From the NCBI GenBank assembly GCA_963697705.1, contig CAVOPA010000018.1, positions 1-64,000 of the forward strand: a stretch of DNA of 64,000 nucleotides, written 5' to 3'. A program made the translations under genes and the position numbers. This stretch comes from CAVUCH01 sp963697705. GTDB lineage: Bacteria; Acidobacteriota; Vicinamibacteria; Vicinamibacterales; JAENWD01. Positions 1 to 11,300 of this stretch are shown here, one piece after another. The notes beneath the pieces were generated by a model that was not told the DNA's origin, ran no database searches, and was given only the letters and a program-made list of their open reading frames with translations. The first letter of the stretch is position 1. Every line of letters begins with the position of its first letter.

Positions 1-1662
1 GCCGAAGAGGAACGCTACGAGCGTCTTCCGATCGGTTGCGCTGAGGGATGCGAATGAAGGCATGACACCCTTGCCGTGCTGGATGATTCCCTCGACCTGG
101 GGCGCGCGACAGCTTCTTCGAGACCTCCGCAATCGACGAGATTCATCGCGTCGCCTTTGCGTTCGGCGCCGTGACACACCGCGCAGTTCATGTCGTAGGT
201 CCGGCTGCGGCGGCACCGGGGCCGGTGCCCACCTTCTTCAGGTCCACCATCGTGAGGATCCACGGCATCTCGTTCGCGTTCACGTAGAGGAAGCCCGAAC
301 GGTCATCGAAGGCGGAGCCGCCCCACTCGCCGCCGCCGTCGAATCCGGGAAGATGACCGTGCCCTCGGTGCTCGGCGGCACGAACTGGCCGTTCGACCGC
401 ACCTTTCGGAACTGCGCGAGGACCGCCGCATGGGCGGCGGGCGTGATCGTGGTCAGGTCGTCTTCCGTGCAGCTTGCCGCGCGCGAAGGGCGGCGGCGCC
501 AGCGGGAAGGGCTGCGTTGGCCAGGCGGCTTCGCCCACGATATTCTTCCGACCGTAAGCACCGGGCGCTCTTCAATCGGGAAGAGCGGGCGGCCGGTGTC
601 GCGGTCGAACACGAAGACGTACCCCGACTTGGTGACCTGCGCCACCGCGTCCACCGCCCGGCCGTTCCGCTGCACGGTCACGAGCACGGGTGCAGCCGGC
701 GGATCGCGATCCCAAAGGTCATGGTGCACCAGCTGGTAGTGCCACACGCGCTCGCCGGTGTCCGCCCTGAGGGCGAGCACGCAGTTGGCAAACAGGTTCT
801 CGCGCCCTGCCGGTTGCCACCCCAGAAGTCGAAGGACGCCGATCCCACCGGCAGGAACACGAGGCCGCGTGCGGCGTCGACGCTGATTCCGCTCCAGGGG
901 TTGACGCCGCCGATGCGTGTCCAGGTGTCCGGCGGCCACGTGTCGTAGCCGAAGTCACCGGGCGAGGGAATCGTGCGGAACGTCCATCGGATCTTCCCGC
1001 TGCGCACGTCGTAGGCCCGGATGTGCCCGGGTGCGGCGGGCCCGGGGCCCTCCGACACGCGCGTGCCGAGGATCAGCAGGTCCTTGTAGAGACCGCCAGG
1101 CGTGTTCGACAAGACGTACAACTTGCTGACGTCGCGCCCCAGCCCCTCCAACAGCGAGACGCTCCCGTTCGCGCCGAACGAGGGGATCGGCTTCCCTGTG
1201 TGCGCGTCGAGCGCGTAGAGCCGCTGCCCCGCCGCGACCAGGATGCGGCGATCGTCGCCGCTCTCCCAGAACACGACGCCGCGATTCACGCCGAGATGCG
1301 CGCTGGTCCCCGTGGAGAAGGGGTTGAATGTCCACAGCCGACGGCCGGTGGCCGCATCGAGCCCGCTGAAGGTCTTCAATCCGGCGGACGTGGCATAGAG
1401 CACGCCGTGGACGACGATCGGGTTGCACTGAATCTGCGAGCGGTTGTCCTCGCGCGTCGCGCGTACGGTAGCTCCAGGCGACCTTCAGACGACCGACGTT
1501 GCCGGTGTTGATTTGGTCGAGCGACGAGAACTGCCGATGGCCCGGATTGCCGCCGTGCGTCGGCCAGTCGGCCGACGGCCCCGGCCTGGGCGATTGACAT
1601 GCGGTGCCCGCCAGCCCGGTGCACAGGACGGCCGTGGCCAGTATGGCCTTGCGATGAAACAT
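1..1662 (-). pseudogene. PQQ-dependent dehydrogenase-like quinoprotein with C-terminal cytochrome c domain, frameshifted and cut by the window edge
   Basis: Starts at ATG 1662 with a signal/lipoprotein-like N-terminus (hydrophobic stretch ending near a Cys at about residue 22). The next segment carries the typical quinoprotein opening (DWPTHGGNPGHRQFSSL). Reading on needs several frame changes: near 1450 (SYRTRDAR continues as EDNRSQIQCNPIVVHGVLYA), near 820 (FDFWGG to ENLFANCVLALRADTGERVW), near 530-470, near 340 and near 215. The last part has a c-type heme motif (NCAVCHG) and runs off the left edge still in a cytochrome-like helix (IIQHGKGVMPSFASLS). Family knowledge: such proteins oxidise sugars or alcohols in the periplasm and pass electrons to heme. 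At least four indels make it either a decayed gene or an error-rich assembly; the residue pattern is well kept in every frame, which favours recent damage or sequencing error. Confidence 0.75.
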
Positions 1663-1689
1663 GGGCGCGAGTCTAGCAGGAGGGAGCGG

Positions 1690-1917
1690 TTGCTGGTTTC
1701 CGGGTTCTGGGTTCCAGGTTCCAGGTTGGGTTCCTGGGCTTCCTTGTTTGTTCCGGGTTCCTTGTTCGCCGGTTCGAGCGCAGCCAGATTCGTCGGCTCG
1801 CTATGCGAGCGTTAAGATGTGCGAACGCGGAACTTGGAACCCGGAACGCAAACCCGGAACCCGGAAGGAACGAGGGAACCTTGGAACCCAACCTGGAACC
1901 CGGAACCCGGAACCCGT
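1690..1917. repeat. Inverted GGTTCC-word spacer
   Basis: Left arm (1690-1777) is a run of variants of GGGTTCCAGGTTCC; right arm (1821-1917) is the complementary GGAACCCGGAAC series. A core of about 45 bp lies between them. The right arm ends 1 nt before the ATG of the following gene, so it forms that gene's leader. No Shine-Dalgarno-like site is visible apart from the repeat itself. Confidence 0.8.
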
Positions 1918-1918
1918 C

Positions 1919-3661
1919 ATGCGCATCCCCCTACTGCTTGTGACTGTCCTGTCGAGCGCTTCCCTCTTCTCCGCTGAACAACCGCGTCCAATCGTCGGCC
2001 GCTCCATGGTCGCGACCCGCTACGGCATCGTCGCGTCGAGCCAGCCGCTGGCCGCGCGGGCGGGAGTGCAGATCCTCGAGCGCGGCGGAAACGCAATCGA
2101 CGCGGCCATAGCTGCCAACGCGACCATCGGGCTGATGGAGCCAACCGGCAACGGGCTCGGAGGAGACCTGTTCGCTATCGGTGGACCAGGCGAAGACCGG
2201 CAAGCTGTACGGCCTCAATTCGAGCGGCTGGGCGGGCTTCGGGCTCTACGCCGGAGCTGCTGCGTGCCAGAGGTGCAGCCCGCACGCCCACGGCAAAGGA
2301 GGCGGCGGAGGGGCGTCACCGAGATGCCGCAGCGTGGCGTCTTCAGCGTCACCGTCCCGGGCGCGGTCGCCGGGTGGGACGCGCTGCACACGCGCTTTGC
2401 GCGGCTGCCGTTCAAGGACCTGCTCGCCCCCGCCATCTTCTACGCCACGGAGGGGTTTCCCGTTGCGGAGGTCACGGCACGCGGGTGGGGCAGTCCCGGC
2501 TCGGTGCGCATGCTCTCGGAGAATCCCAACGCACGCAAGACGTTTCTCCCGGACGGCCACGCGCCAGCGGCGGGGGGTGTGTTCCGCAACCCGGATTTCG
2601 CAGCCTCGCTGCGGCTGATTGCCGCCGCAGGCGGCCGCGACGGCTTCTACAAAGGGCCCACGGCTGCTGCGATCGTGAAAGTGCTGCACGACGCGGGCGG
2701 CACGATGACCGAGGCCGACCTGTCGGAGTTCCAGCCAGAGTGGGTCGATCCGATCCAGACGACGTATCGCGGGTGGACCGTGAGCCAGATCCCTCCACAG
2801 GGGCAGGGAATCGCGGTGCTGATGATGCTCAACCTGATGGAGCGTTTCCCCTCGGGGAATACGGATTCCACAGCCCACAGGCGCTTCACGTGATGATCGA
2901 AGCCAAGAAGCTGGCCTACGCGGACCTGCTGCGCTACATCGGGGACCCCCGCTTCTCGACGCTGCCGGTCAGCGAGCTGCTCAGCAAGACGCGCGCGGCC
3001 GATCGCGCCCGGCGGATCGATCCGGCGCGGGCACAGTGCGCCGTCGAACCCGCTGTCCTCGACGGCATCACGAGCGCGCAGGGGCACGACACGATCTATC
3101 TGACGACGATCGATCGCGACGGAAACATGGTGTCGCTGATTCAGAGCAACTATTCGGGGTTCGGCTCGGGCCTGGTGCCTGACGGCGCGGGGTTCATGCT
3201 GCAGAATCGCGGTGCGCTCTTCACCCTCGAGCCGAACCAGCCGAACACGCTTGCGCCGCGGAAGCGGCCGCTCCACACCATCATTCCGGGCTTCATGGAG
3301 AAGAACGGCACGCGGATCGCCTTCGGGATCATGGGCGGATGGAACCAGGCGCAGGCGCACGCGCAGTTCGTCGCCGACATCGCCGACTTCGCACTGACGC
3401 CGCAGGAAGCGCTCGAGGCCGGGCGGTTCACCAAGAGGTACGTTCACCGGCTGCGACGTGCAGATCGAAGCACTCGTGCCAGAAGCCACGCGCAACGCGC
3501 TGACGGCGCTCGGCCACCAGCTGAAGGTCGAGCCCCCGCGCGGCAACCAGTTCGGCTGGGGCCAGGCCATCCTCGCGCGTACCGACGGCGTCCATTTCGG
3601 CGCCTCGGAGCCCCGACACGATGGGATGGCGCTTCCGGAAGGGCCGGACGTGTTCAGGTGA
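1919..3661 (+). pseudogene. ggt: Gamma-glutamyltransferase, exported, frameshifted
   Basis: ATG 1919 opens a signal peptide (MRIPLLLVTVLSSASLFS). The mature part matches gamma-glutamyltransferases: ARAGVQILERGGNAIDAAIA, then PTGNGLGGDLF, then in a second frame TGKLYGLNSSGWA, then PQRGVFSVTVPGAVAGWDAL. The small-subunit nucleophile threonine is in GHDTIYLTTIDRDGNMVS (about 3086-3139). The C-terminus (HQLKVEPPRGNQFGWGQAI) is in yet another frame and stops at TGA 3659. Frame changes lie near 2180, 2240-2320, 2860-2890 and 3445. The family transfers or hydrolyses gamma-glutamyl groups of glutathione in the periplasm after autocleavage. All key segments are present, so one functional gene stands behind the broken reading. 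Confidence 0.8.
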
Positions 3662-3664
3662 TTC

Positions 3665-3860
3665 CCTCGGCTTCGGGCTTCCGGCTGCGGGGTTCGGGCC
3701 GGGTCTGTTCAACTCGAAGCGGCGGAAATCCGAGGACCTGAGCGGCAAGAATCCTGCGAGAGAGACAGCCAGCAACGCAGGATTAAAACCCTGCGCCCGA
3801 ACTCCAACCTTCGAAGCCCGAAGCCCGAAGCCCGAAGCCCGAAGCCCGAAGCCCGCAGCC
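3665..3860. repeat. Inverted GAAGCCC-word spacer
   Basis: Right arm at about 3810-3858 is a 7-bp GAAGCCC tandem repeat of about six units that ends directly at ATG 3861. The left arm (3668-3700) carries the complementary GGGCTTC/GGGTTCG words in looser form. A core of about 100 bp lies between. Confidence 0.7.
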
Positions 3861-4646
3861 ATGTCCCTGTCCTCGTATTTAGAATTCGCCGTCAATGCTG
3901 CCTGGGCGGCCGGGCAGAGCACGCTGGCGCACTTTCAGACCGGGGTCGGCGTCGAGCGCAAGGCGGATTGCTCGCCGGTCACCATTGCCGACCGGGGCGC
4001 AGAAATGCTGTTGCGCGAATTGATTGCCGCGCGGTATCCCGAACACGTCGTGCTCGGCGAAGAGTATGGGCACGACGACCGACGTTCGTCACATCGCTGG
4101 GTGCTGGATCCGATTGACGGCACGCAGTCGTTCATTCGTGGCGTGCCGCTCTACGGCGTGCTCGTCGGGCTCGAGATCGAGGGCGTGCCGCAAGTTGGGG
4201 TGTGCCACTTCCCGGCGCTCGGCGAGACCTTCGCCGCTGGGTCGGGCCTCGGCTGCTGGTGGAACGGGCGCCGCGCCAGGGTGTCGTCCACGCCGACCCT
4301 GGCGGAGGCGGCCGTCGGCTGCTCCGACTCCCGGATGCTGAGCGAGCGTCTCGGTGACGGCCTGCGCGCGCTGCACGGCGCCGTGCACCTGCTGCGCGGC
4401 TGGGGCGACTGCTACGGCCACTGCCTCGTCGCGAGCGGCCGGCTCGACGCGATGATCGACCCCGCCATGAACCCGTGGGACTGCTGCGCGCTCGTGCCCA
4501 TCCTGCAGGAAGCCGGCGGTGCGTTCACCGATTGGACCGGTGTCGCCCGGATCGACGGCGGCGACGCGTTCAGCACCAACGGCACGCTGCACGCCGACAT
4601 GAGAGTGTTGCTCGAGCAATCGCCGAGGGCGCGGGGGCAACGATCT
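3861..4646 (+). CDS. Inositol monophosphatase family phosphatase (HisN-like), stop codon missing
   Basis: ATG 3861 starts a standard-length (about 260 aa) member of the Mg-dependent inositol-phosphatase family. Metal and catalytic motifs are visible: GEEYG near residue 67, WVLDPIDGTQSF near residue 83, and WDCCALVPILQEAGG near residue 210. These match histidinol-phosphatase/inositol-phosphatase enzymes that hydrolyse small phosphomonoesters in the cytoplasm; the exact substrate cannot be told. The frame has no stop after the domain. It runs through a GGAGGCT-type repeat into the next gene's protease domain and ends only at 6257. A run of five G at about 4633-4638 is a likely indel site: a one-base change would bring TGA at about 4645 into frame. 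The end given is where the family domain ends. Confidence 0.75.
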
Positions 4647-4648
4647 GA

Positions 4649-4829
4649 GGCTGGAGGCTGGAGGCTGGAGGCTGGCTGTGGCGGCTGGCGGCCGGCTGCT
4701 TGTCCGTTACACACGGTTGCCAGTGGTCGCCCTCGTGCCATGCCGTCGCTCCGAGCACGTCCCGGCCTCCAGCCCCCAGCCCATCGAGCCCGTCCTCCGT
4801 GCGATGATAGTGCTCTGCCTCGTATCTCC
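4649..4829. repeat. GGCTGGA-word spacer read through in frame
   Basis: Left arm 4649-4680 is a GGAGGCTG tandem run; complementary CCAGCCCCCAGCCC words occur at about 4769-4785. It lies between the phosphatase and the S41 protease, where no domain is expected. Confidence 0.65.
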
Positions 4830-6257
4830 ATGGTCCTCAGCCCCAGAAGGTTGCGACAATCCGGTGCCGGCGCGCTCGGCGTCCTGCGACGACGCCGTAG
4901 TCTGGCCCTCGCCGTGGCGCTGGGCTGCGCTGCGGGGCTGACGCCGCCTGGCGGAAGTGTCCACGCCGCCGGTCCTGCACAGGCCGGCTCTCCGGCAACG
5001 GCCGCGGTCGGCCTTGCCGTCAACGGTGCCGCGACCTTCGATGCCACATGGCAGACCATTCACGACACGCTGGTCGGGGAGGATGCGAAGGCCGATGCGG
5101 AGTGGGCCGCGCTCCGCGACGAGTTCCGGCCGCGTGCAGCGGGCGCGCGGACCGAGGAGGCGGTCCGTGAGGTGCTGCGCGAGATGCTCGAGCGCCTCGG
5201 CCGATCGCACTTCGACATCCTGCCGGCCGGCGCAGTACCAGCGGCGGCCACCGAGGGCGACGGCACCCTCAACGCTGCCGGCGACATCGGCGTGGAGATC
5301 ACCCCGATCGAGGGCGAACCGGTCGTGACGCGTGTCGTCGCGTCGAGCCCGGCCGGCCGCGCTGGCGTGCGTCCTGGCTGGATCATCGATCAGGTCAGCG
5401 GCCACGATCCGCGACTGGCGCTGCGATCGATCGCAAGCAGCACCGCGGGTGACCGAAATGGGTTTCGCCTCTGGGCGGCGACCGCCAGCCTCATGCGCGG
5501 CGCGACCGGCAGTACGGTGTCGGTCGAGTTCCGGGATCCTGCCGGCGGCGTCCGGACGCTGGCGCTCACGCGTGAGGCGAGCGAGGGGCAGCTGGTGAAG
5601 CTCGGGTACCTGCCCGCGCTCGCGGCGCACCTCGATCAACGGCTGCTGACCGCGCCGGGAGGCGCCGCCGTCGGCTACGTCCACTTCAACATCTGGATGA
5701 CGCCGCTCGCCCCGGCTATCGATCGCGCTGTCGACGAGTCGCGCGCGGCCCCCGGTCTCGTGATCGACCTGCGCCAGAACCCCGGAGGGGTGCTGACGAT
5801 GCTGATGGGCGTCTCCGGTCATTTCTTCGACACGCCGCGCAGCCTCGGCACGCTGCGCACCCGGGACTCCGAGCTGCGCCTGGTCGCGAACCCGCGCCTG
5901 GTGTCGCCGGACGGCAAGCGGGTGGCGCCCTATGCGGGGCGGCTGGCGATCCTCGTGGACGACACGTCGTACAGCGCATCGGAGGTGTTCGCCGGCGGAA
6001 TGCAGGCGGCGGGGCGGGCCCGTGTCTTCGGCGCCCGGACGCCTGGCGGTGCACTGCCGGCGCTGCTGCGCAAGCTGCCGAACGGCGACGTGCTCGAGTA
6101 CGCGATCGCGGATTTCGTCACCGTGTCGGGCGAGCGCATCGAAGGACGGGGCGTCGTGCCCGACGAACCGGTGCGGCGAACGCTGGCGTCGGTGGCCGCC
6201 GGTGAGGATCCCGTCCTCGATGCGGCCGTGCGATGGGCCGGCGGAGGCGGAAAGTGA
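4830..6257 (+). CDS. S41-family (C-terminal processing) peptidase with PDZ domain, exported
   Basis: ATG 4830 gives a 475-aa protein: positively charged N-terminus, hydrophobic signal segment (LALAVALGCAAG), an N-terminal helical region, a PDZ domain (GVEITPIEGEPVVTRVVASS and AGVRPGWIIDQV, about residues 155-190) and the S41 core. The probable catalytic serine is in DDTSYSASEVFAGG near residue 388. The lysine typical of the CtpA subgroup is not seen; the equivalent stretch reads FGARTPGGAL, so it is closer to the tricorn-like branch. Periplasmic processing or degradation of proteins is inferred. The upstream phosphatase frame enters it without a stop, but the internal signal peptide argues for a separate start here. 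Confidence 0.75.
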   Translation: MVLSPRRLRQSGAGALGVLRRRRSLALAVALGCAAGLTPPGGSVHAAGPAQAGSPATAAVGLAVNGAATFDATWQTIHDTLVGEDAKADAEWAALRDEFRPRAAGARTEEAVREVLREMLERLGRSHFDILPAGAVPAAATEGDGTLNAAGDIGVEITPIEGEPVVTRVVASSPAGRAGVRPGWIIDQVSGHDPRLALRSIASSTAGDRNGFRLWAATASLMRGATGSTVSVEFRDPAGGVRTLALTREASEGQLVKLGYLPALAAHLDQRLLTAPGGAAVGYVHFNIWMTPLAPAIDRAVDESRAAPGLVIDLRQNPGGVLTMLMGVSGHFFDTPRSLGTLRTRDSELRLVANPRLVSPDGKRVAPYAGRLAILVDDTSYSASEVFAGGMQAAGRARVFGARTPGGALPALLRKLPNGDVLEYAIADFVTVSGERIEGRGVVPDEPVRRTLASVAAGEDPVLDAAVRWAGGGGK

Positions 6258-7115
6258 GTTCCGGGATGCGCGGTGTCGCCGGCGTGCTCGCAGCCGCGAC
6301 GGTTGTTGCGTGCGTTGGCGGCGGTGCCGCGGCGCAGTCGGGCGCGGCGCCATCGGGCACGGCGCCATCGGGCACGGCCCGAACGGGCAAGGCGCAATCG
6401 GACAAGGCGCAGGCGGCCCGCACACACGCCGGCACGCTGCCGGCCGCGTCGGAGATCCTCTCGCGCTACACCCGGGCGGTCGGCGGCGAACGTGCGATCC
6501 GCAAGTACCGATCGCGCCGCGCGCTCGGGCGCTTCGAGCTGCGCGCGCAGGGCATCGCCGGGCCGCTCGAGATCCTCGCGGCTGCGCCGAACCGCATCCG
6601 GATCCGGATCACGCTCGCGGGCCTCGGCGAGATGCTGCGCGGCTACGACGGCGCGATCGGCTGGTCGATGGATCCGGCCATCGGGCCGCGCGTGCTGTCG
6701 GGCGGTGAGCTCGAGGAGACGTTGTACTCTGCCGACTTCTACGCCGACATCTACAATCCGGCAGACTACGCCTCGACGACGGTCGTTGCCCGTGCCCCGT
6801 TCGAGGGACACGACTGCTTCACCGTGAAGCTGGTGCGACGCTCCGGCTTCGAGTCGGTCGAGGTACTTCGACGCGGGAAGCGGTCTCAAGCTCGGCAGCC
6901 GCATGACGAGCACGTCGATGATGGGCAGCGTGCCGGATGTCGTCACGACCTACGGCGAGTACCGCGACTTCGGCGGGATTCTCACGCCGATCACGGCCCT
7001 GCAGCGGGCGATGGGCGTGGAATCGCTGCTCACGCTCGAGCGCGTCGAGTACGACACTGTTCGGGACGAGGAACTGCGCCCGCCGCCGGCCATCCTGGCG
7101 CTTGCGGGCAAGTAG
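6254..7115 (+). CDS. LolA/outer-membrane-lipoprotein-sorting-like exported protein, one frameshift
   Basis: A GTG at 6254 overlaps the TGA of the S41 gene (GTGA); ATG 6266 is the alternative. The N-terminus is a signal peptide (MRGVAGVLAAATVVACVGGG) followed by an Ala/Ser/Gly-rich linker of repeated SGTAP/TGKAQ units. The body (ILSRYTRAVGGERAIRKYRS, then RIRIRITLAGLGEMLRGYDG) is a beta-rich lipid-binding-like fold common in acidobacteria. The frame breaks near 6861: removing one G in GAGGTAC gives SVEYFDAGSGLKLGSRM, which joins the second frame to the stop at 7115. The substrate is unknown. The protein is coupled to the S41 peptidase, so a joint envelope role is possible. Confidence 0.6.
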
Positions 7116-7155
7116 CCCTCACGGCGCGACCTGGCCCAAGGAGAATCACGACCCT

Positions 7156-7938
7156 GTGGAATCAAAATTACGAAACGCCCGTGAAGCCCTGGTCGGCCTG
7201 GTGCCGCCGGCCTACGATCAGCAGCTCGGACACGCGCGGCTGGTGGAGCGGGCATCCGACCGGAAGATCCGGGAACGAAACAAGATCAGTTATCGCCTGA
7301 ACCACTGGCCGATCTGGATCTGGACCTTCTTCATCGCGCCGGGACCGCTCACCTTCGACCTCTTCGCGCACGGCTTCGATCGGCGGATGGCGGCCTGGCT
7401 CGGGATCGTGCTGGCCGGCACCGGCCTCGCCGGGATCGCCGGCAAGCTGCCGGGCGTCGAGCCGGCGCCTTACATCCTCCGCTTCACCGAAGACAGGCCG
7501 AACCCTCTCTACCGGCGCATCTGCTACACGTTTGCCTGGAGCGCCGTCATCACCTTCGCGGTGCTGAACGCCGCCGGCCTGCTGTGGGCGATTGCCACGG
7601 GCGCGTGGCAGCTGCGCCAGATCTACGATGTCGCCTACTTCCCCCTGGCCGGCACGATCTGGGCGCTGGGGTTGTTCGGCCTCCTGCCGCGCGTGAAAGC
7701 GTCGACGAAGAACGAGGGCCATGAGCGCCGGTACTTCTACGGGTCTGTGTGGGCGGTGTGCGTGGCGCAGCCGGTGCTGTGGCTGTTGTGGACCGTGCTG
7801 CCGCGGGGTGGCGGCTGGGATGTGTTGAAGCTTGCCGTCTTCCTCGGCATCCTCGTCTACGTCGGCAATCTCGCCCGCCGAGGCCTGCTGCCGCGCACGC
7901 GCCCCATCGTGCCGGGCGAGATCGCGGTGTCGGACTGA
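7156..7938 (+). CDS. Polytopic membrane protein of unknown function
   Basis: GTG 7156 is chosen because AAGGAG lies 10 nt upstream. The 260-aa protein has a charged N-terminal region (ESKLRNAREALVGLVPPAYD) and about six hydrophobic segments (WPIWIWTFFIAPGPLTF, AWLGIVLAGTGLAGIAG, FAWSAVITFAVLNAAGLLWA, YFPLAGTIWALGLFGLLP, VWAVCVAQPVLWLLWTVL, LKLAVFLGILVYVG). It ends in a short basic cytoplasmic tail. I do not recognise the family. No frameshift is seen, unlike its neighbours. Confidence 0.7.
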   Translation: MESKLRNAREALVGLVPPAYDQQLGHARLVERASDRKIRERNKISYRLNHWPIWIWTFFIAPGPLTFDLFAHGFDRRMAAWLGIVLAGTGLAGIAGKLPGVEPAPYILRFTEDRPNPLYRRICYTFAWSAVITFAVLNAAGLLWAIATGAWQLRQIYDVAYFPLAGTIWALGLFGLLPRVKASTKNEGHERRYFYGSVWAVCVAQPVLWLLWTVLPRGGGWDVLKLAVFLGILVYVGNLARRGLLPRTRPIVPGEIAVSD

Positions 7939-8319
7939 TGACCTGATGTCCCGGAATGCGTTCCTGCCGCCCAGCCGTTGCGTTCCGGCTCTTGTTCCTC
8001 CCGGACTGAAGAATATTTCCCTCTTGCCAGATTCGGAGGTGCGCTGACATCATTCGACCGCTGTGAAGCGCCCGTCGAGGGGTGCTGGCGGTTGCTCCCG
8101 CGTGTGTTCGGAGCATCAACCCGGGAATCGCAAGGTCTGGAATCCTCGCTCGCGCCTCAACGCGCGAGATGCAGTTCCGTGTTCCCGTTCCGCCGCCCGT
8201 GCGGTCCGGCGATGTGGGGCTGTCGTTTAACCCCTTAGCGCACGACGACCGGTCACGCTTCGGAAGACCCCCGGTCAGCCACATCTCGGCCTCAGTCTCC
8301 CCGGCTGGAGGTTCGTTTT
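7939..8319. other. Intergenic region, 381 bp
   Basis: No convincing gene, RNA motif or word-repeat is seen here. A GGAGG at about 8306-8310 is the ribosome binding site of the next gene (ATG 8320). The region presumably holds that gene's promoter, but no clear -35/-10 pair is visible. Confidence 0.5.
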
Positions 8320-11300
8320 ATGAGGTTTGTCGACCTTGCACGTTCGTACCGCGCTCAAGCGAGACAAGAACCGAGGGAAGGACGTCACGCATCCAGGGCC
8401 GTGCTGAGCCATCGGCTTGCGCGTGTCGCGCTGTTCCTGGCGGCGGCTGCGCTCGCAGAGACCGCGCCATCCGCCGTGAGCGTTGCCTACGACATCGTCT
8501 ATGTCCGTGCTCCCCGCTACGGCGATACCGTCAACACGAAGTGGCCGGACGTGTTCAACCCGTTCAGGACGGAGCCGAATGCCGACCTGATGCTGCTGCA
8601 CCCTGATGGCACGCAGGAGGTGCTGGTAGCGGGCGGTGCACTCGGTGCGGTGATCGATCCGTGCGTCAGTTTTGATGGCGAGTGGGTCTACTACAGCCAC
8701 TCGCCAGATGTCACGCTCAACACGCAATACTTCAACACCGGCCTGCCGCGTGCCGGGTTCGACATTTACAGGATCCATGTGCCCACCCGGAAGGTCGTGC
8801 GACTGACCTTCCAGGAGTCCACCCCGAACACCAGCGTCGCCATCCCTGCGCTGCCCTACGGCGTGATGAACACGGGTGCCTGTCCGGTGTCTGGGGGCAA
8901 AGTCGTCTTCACCTCCACCCGGAACCAGTTCCGGCCGGTGAAGGACTACACCGCGCTCACGTCGCAGCTCTTTGTGATGGACGAGGACGGCGCGAACGTC
9001 ACGGCCATTGCACCGATGACGCTCGGCGCGGCACTGCACCCCTTCCAGCTGACCGATGGCCGGATTGCCTTCAGCTCTTATGAGTCGCAGGGGCTGCGGG
9101 ATCCGCGGGTGTGGGGCTTGTGGGCAATATGGCCTGACGGGCGCGCCTGGCAACCTTTGATGTCGGCTTTTGCCAACGGCAACGCCCTCCACTTCGCCAC
9201 CCAACTCTCGGGCGGCGATGTCGTGCTCGAGGACTACTACAACTTGAACAACAACGGGTTCGGATCGTTCTACCGATTCGCCGCCGACCGTCCCGTGCCC
9301 GCATTCTATCCGGCGTTCGTGAGCCAGAACCCGGCGTTTCCCTACGTGATGGAGAGCGGCCAGCCGTATTCCTACCGCTATCCCGTTACACGCCGAAGGG
9401 GCTGGTGGCGATCACGCCGTTTACGACACCACACGATTCAACGCTGCACCGCCAGAGCCAGACGGCCAGCGCGCAGGCAAGGGCACGCACCCGTCGGCGG
9501 CACCGGGCGGCGATCTGCTGGTGGCGTGGACGGGTGGGCCGGCGAACAACCTCACGCGTCCGACGAACCTCCCCTACTACGACAGCGGCCTGTACCTGAT
9601 GGTCGGCGGATCGGCGACCAGCCGCAACGACCTCGTGCTCATCAAAAACGATCCGGCCTACAACGAACAGTGGCCCCGTGCGCTCGTGCCCTACCGCGCG
9701 ATCTACGGCGTGGACGAGCCGCACCAGTTGGCGTGGCTCCCGAACAACGGCAGCTCGCCGTCACTGCCCGCAGGTACACCGTACGGGATTATTGGCACCA
9801 GTTCGCTCTACAAGCGGGAGTCGGCGCCGGGCATCGGTGGACCGTGGGACGGTCTTGACTCGCTGATTACGCAGGCTGGAGCCAGCAGTAATTGGGTGCG
9901 TCAAGGGGCGGACGTCGGGCGCTACAACAACGCGGACATCTGGGGCGTGCGGATTCTGGCCTTGGAGCCGACAAGTCAGGGCGGCCGGCGAGAATGGTTC
10001 AATCACGCGAACGAGCGGATGCGGGTGTTGGGCGAAATCCCGACTCGCAAGGCAGTGATGGACCCCGAAGGTAATCCGGACACGAGCTTCTCGGCGATGA
10101 TACCGGCCGACACGCCCGTTACCTTTCAGATGATCGACAGCCGCGGACGCACCCTCGCCATGGCGCAGACATGGCACCAGGTGCGACCCGGTGAGACCCG
10201 GACCAACTGTGGAGGCTGTCACGCGCACAGCCAGGTGCCGCTCTCGTTTGCGTCCACGGCAGCGGCGAGCCTGCCGCCGACGGATCTCACCACCAGTCGT
10301 CCGCGGGACGTGGAGTTCCTCCGCGATATCCGGCCGCTCCTCCAGCGTTCCTGCGTGTCCTGCCACAGCGGCACGACGGCACCGGCGTCCCTGAACCTGA
10401 ACGATCTGGGGCTGTATGCCGGGACGTACCCCGAATCCACGTCCATCAGCCATCCCGGCGACTACATGCGTCTCGCACGGGATTCCGGCGCGAGGTGGGG
10501 AATCAAGCCGTGGACCTCCGACCGGCAGTGGCGGTTCCCGCAAGCCAGTCGGTACATACGCAAGATGCAGAGCCGCCGCAGCCTCCTGGCGTGGTACGTC
10601 GCCGGCGCACGACTGGACGGCTGGACGAACGCGGATCACCCCAGCGAGTCCGTCCCCGGAAATCCGACCACGCTCCCGGGTGGCACCGAGTCGACCTACC
10701 TTGCGGACGTCGACTTTGTCGACACGGTCAACCACGGCAGGATGTTGAGCGAAGCCGAGCAGCGGCTCGTCTTTACCTGGATCGATCTGGGTGCCCCGAT
10801 CGATATGGGTGCGTACTTTCAGGACGAACTGCGCCCGACGCTGACCGTCAGCGTCCCGCGTCCGAACCAGAACGTCGGCCCGTTGACAGAAGTCCGCGTG
10901 GGCGCGGCCGATGTCGGGTCTGGACTCGACGTGTCGAGCCTGCGTGTCGAAGGTTTGGCGGTCGGTGCGCGCAGCCAGGTCGCGCCAGGCGTGTTCACGT
11001 TTCCGCTCCTGACGCCGCTCCCGAGCGGGTCCGGGCGGGTCACGGTGTCCGTGCGCGACCTCGCCGGGAATATCACGCGGCAGGACGTGCGGTTTACGGT
11101 GGGGACCACGACGCAGCCGACCCCCGCCGAAGTCTGTGGAGATGGCATCGACAACGACGGGGACGGCCTGGTAGATGAAGGCTGCGCTCCGCCACCTGCG
11201 GAAGTCTGCGGCGATGGGATCGACAACGATGGCGACGGGCTGGTAGATGAAGGCTGCGCTCCGCCACCTGCGGAAGTCTGCGGCGACGGGATCGACAACG

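Noticed and set aside
4707..6425. Minus-strand open frame of 572 codons
   Set aside because: Antisense shadow of the S41 protease with no recognisable domain and low-complexity composition.
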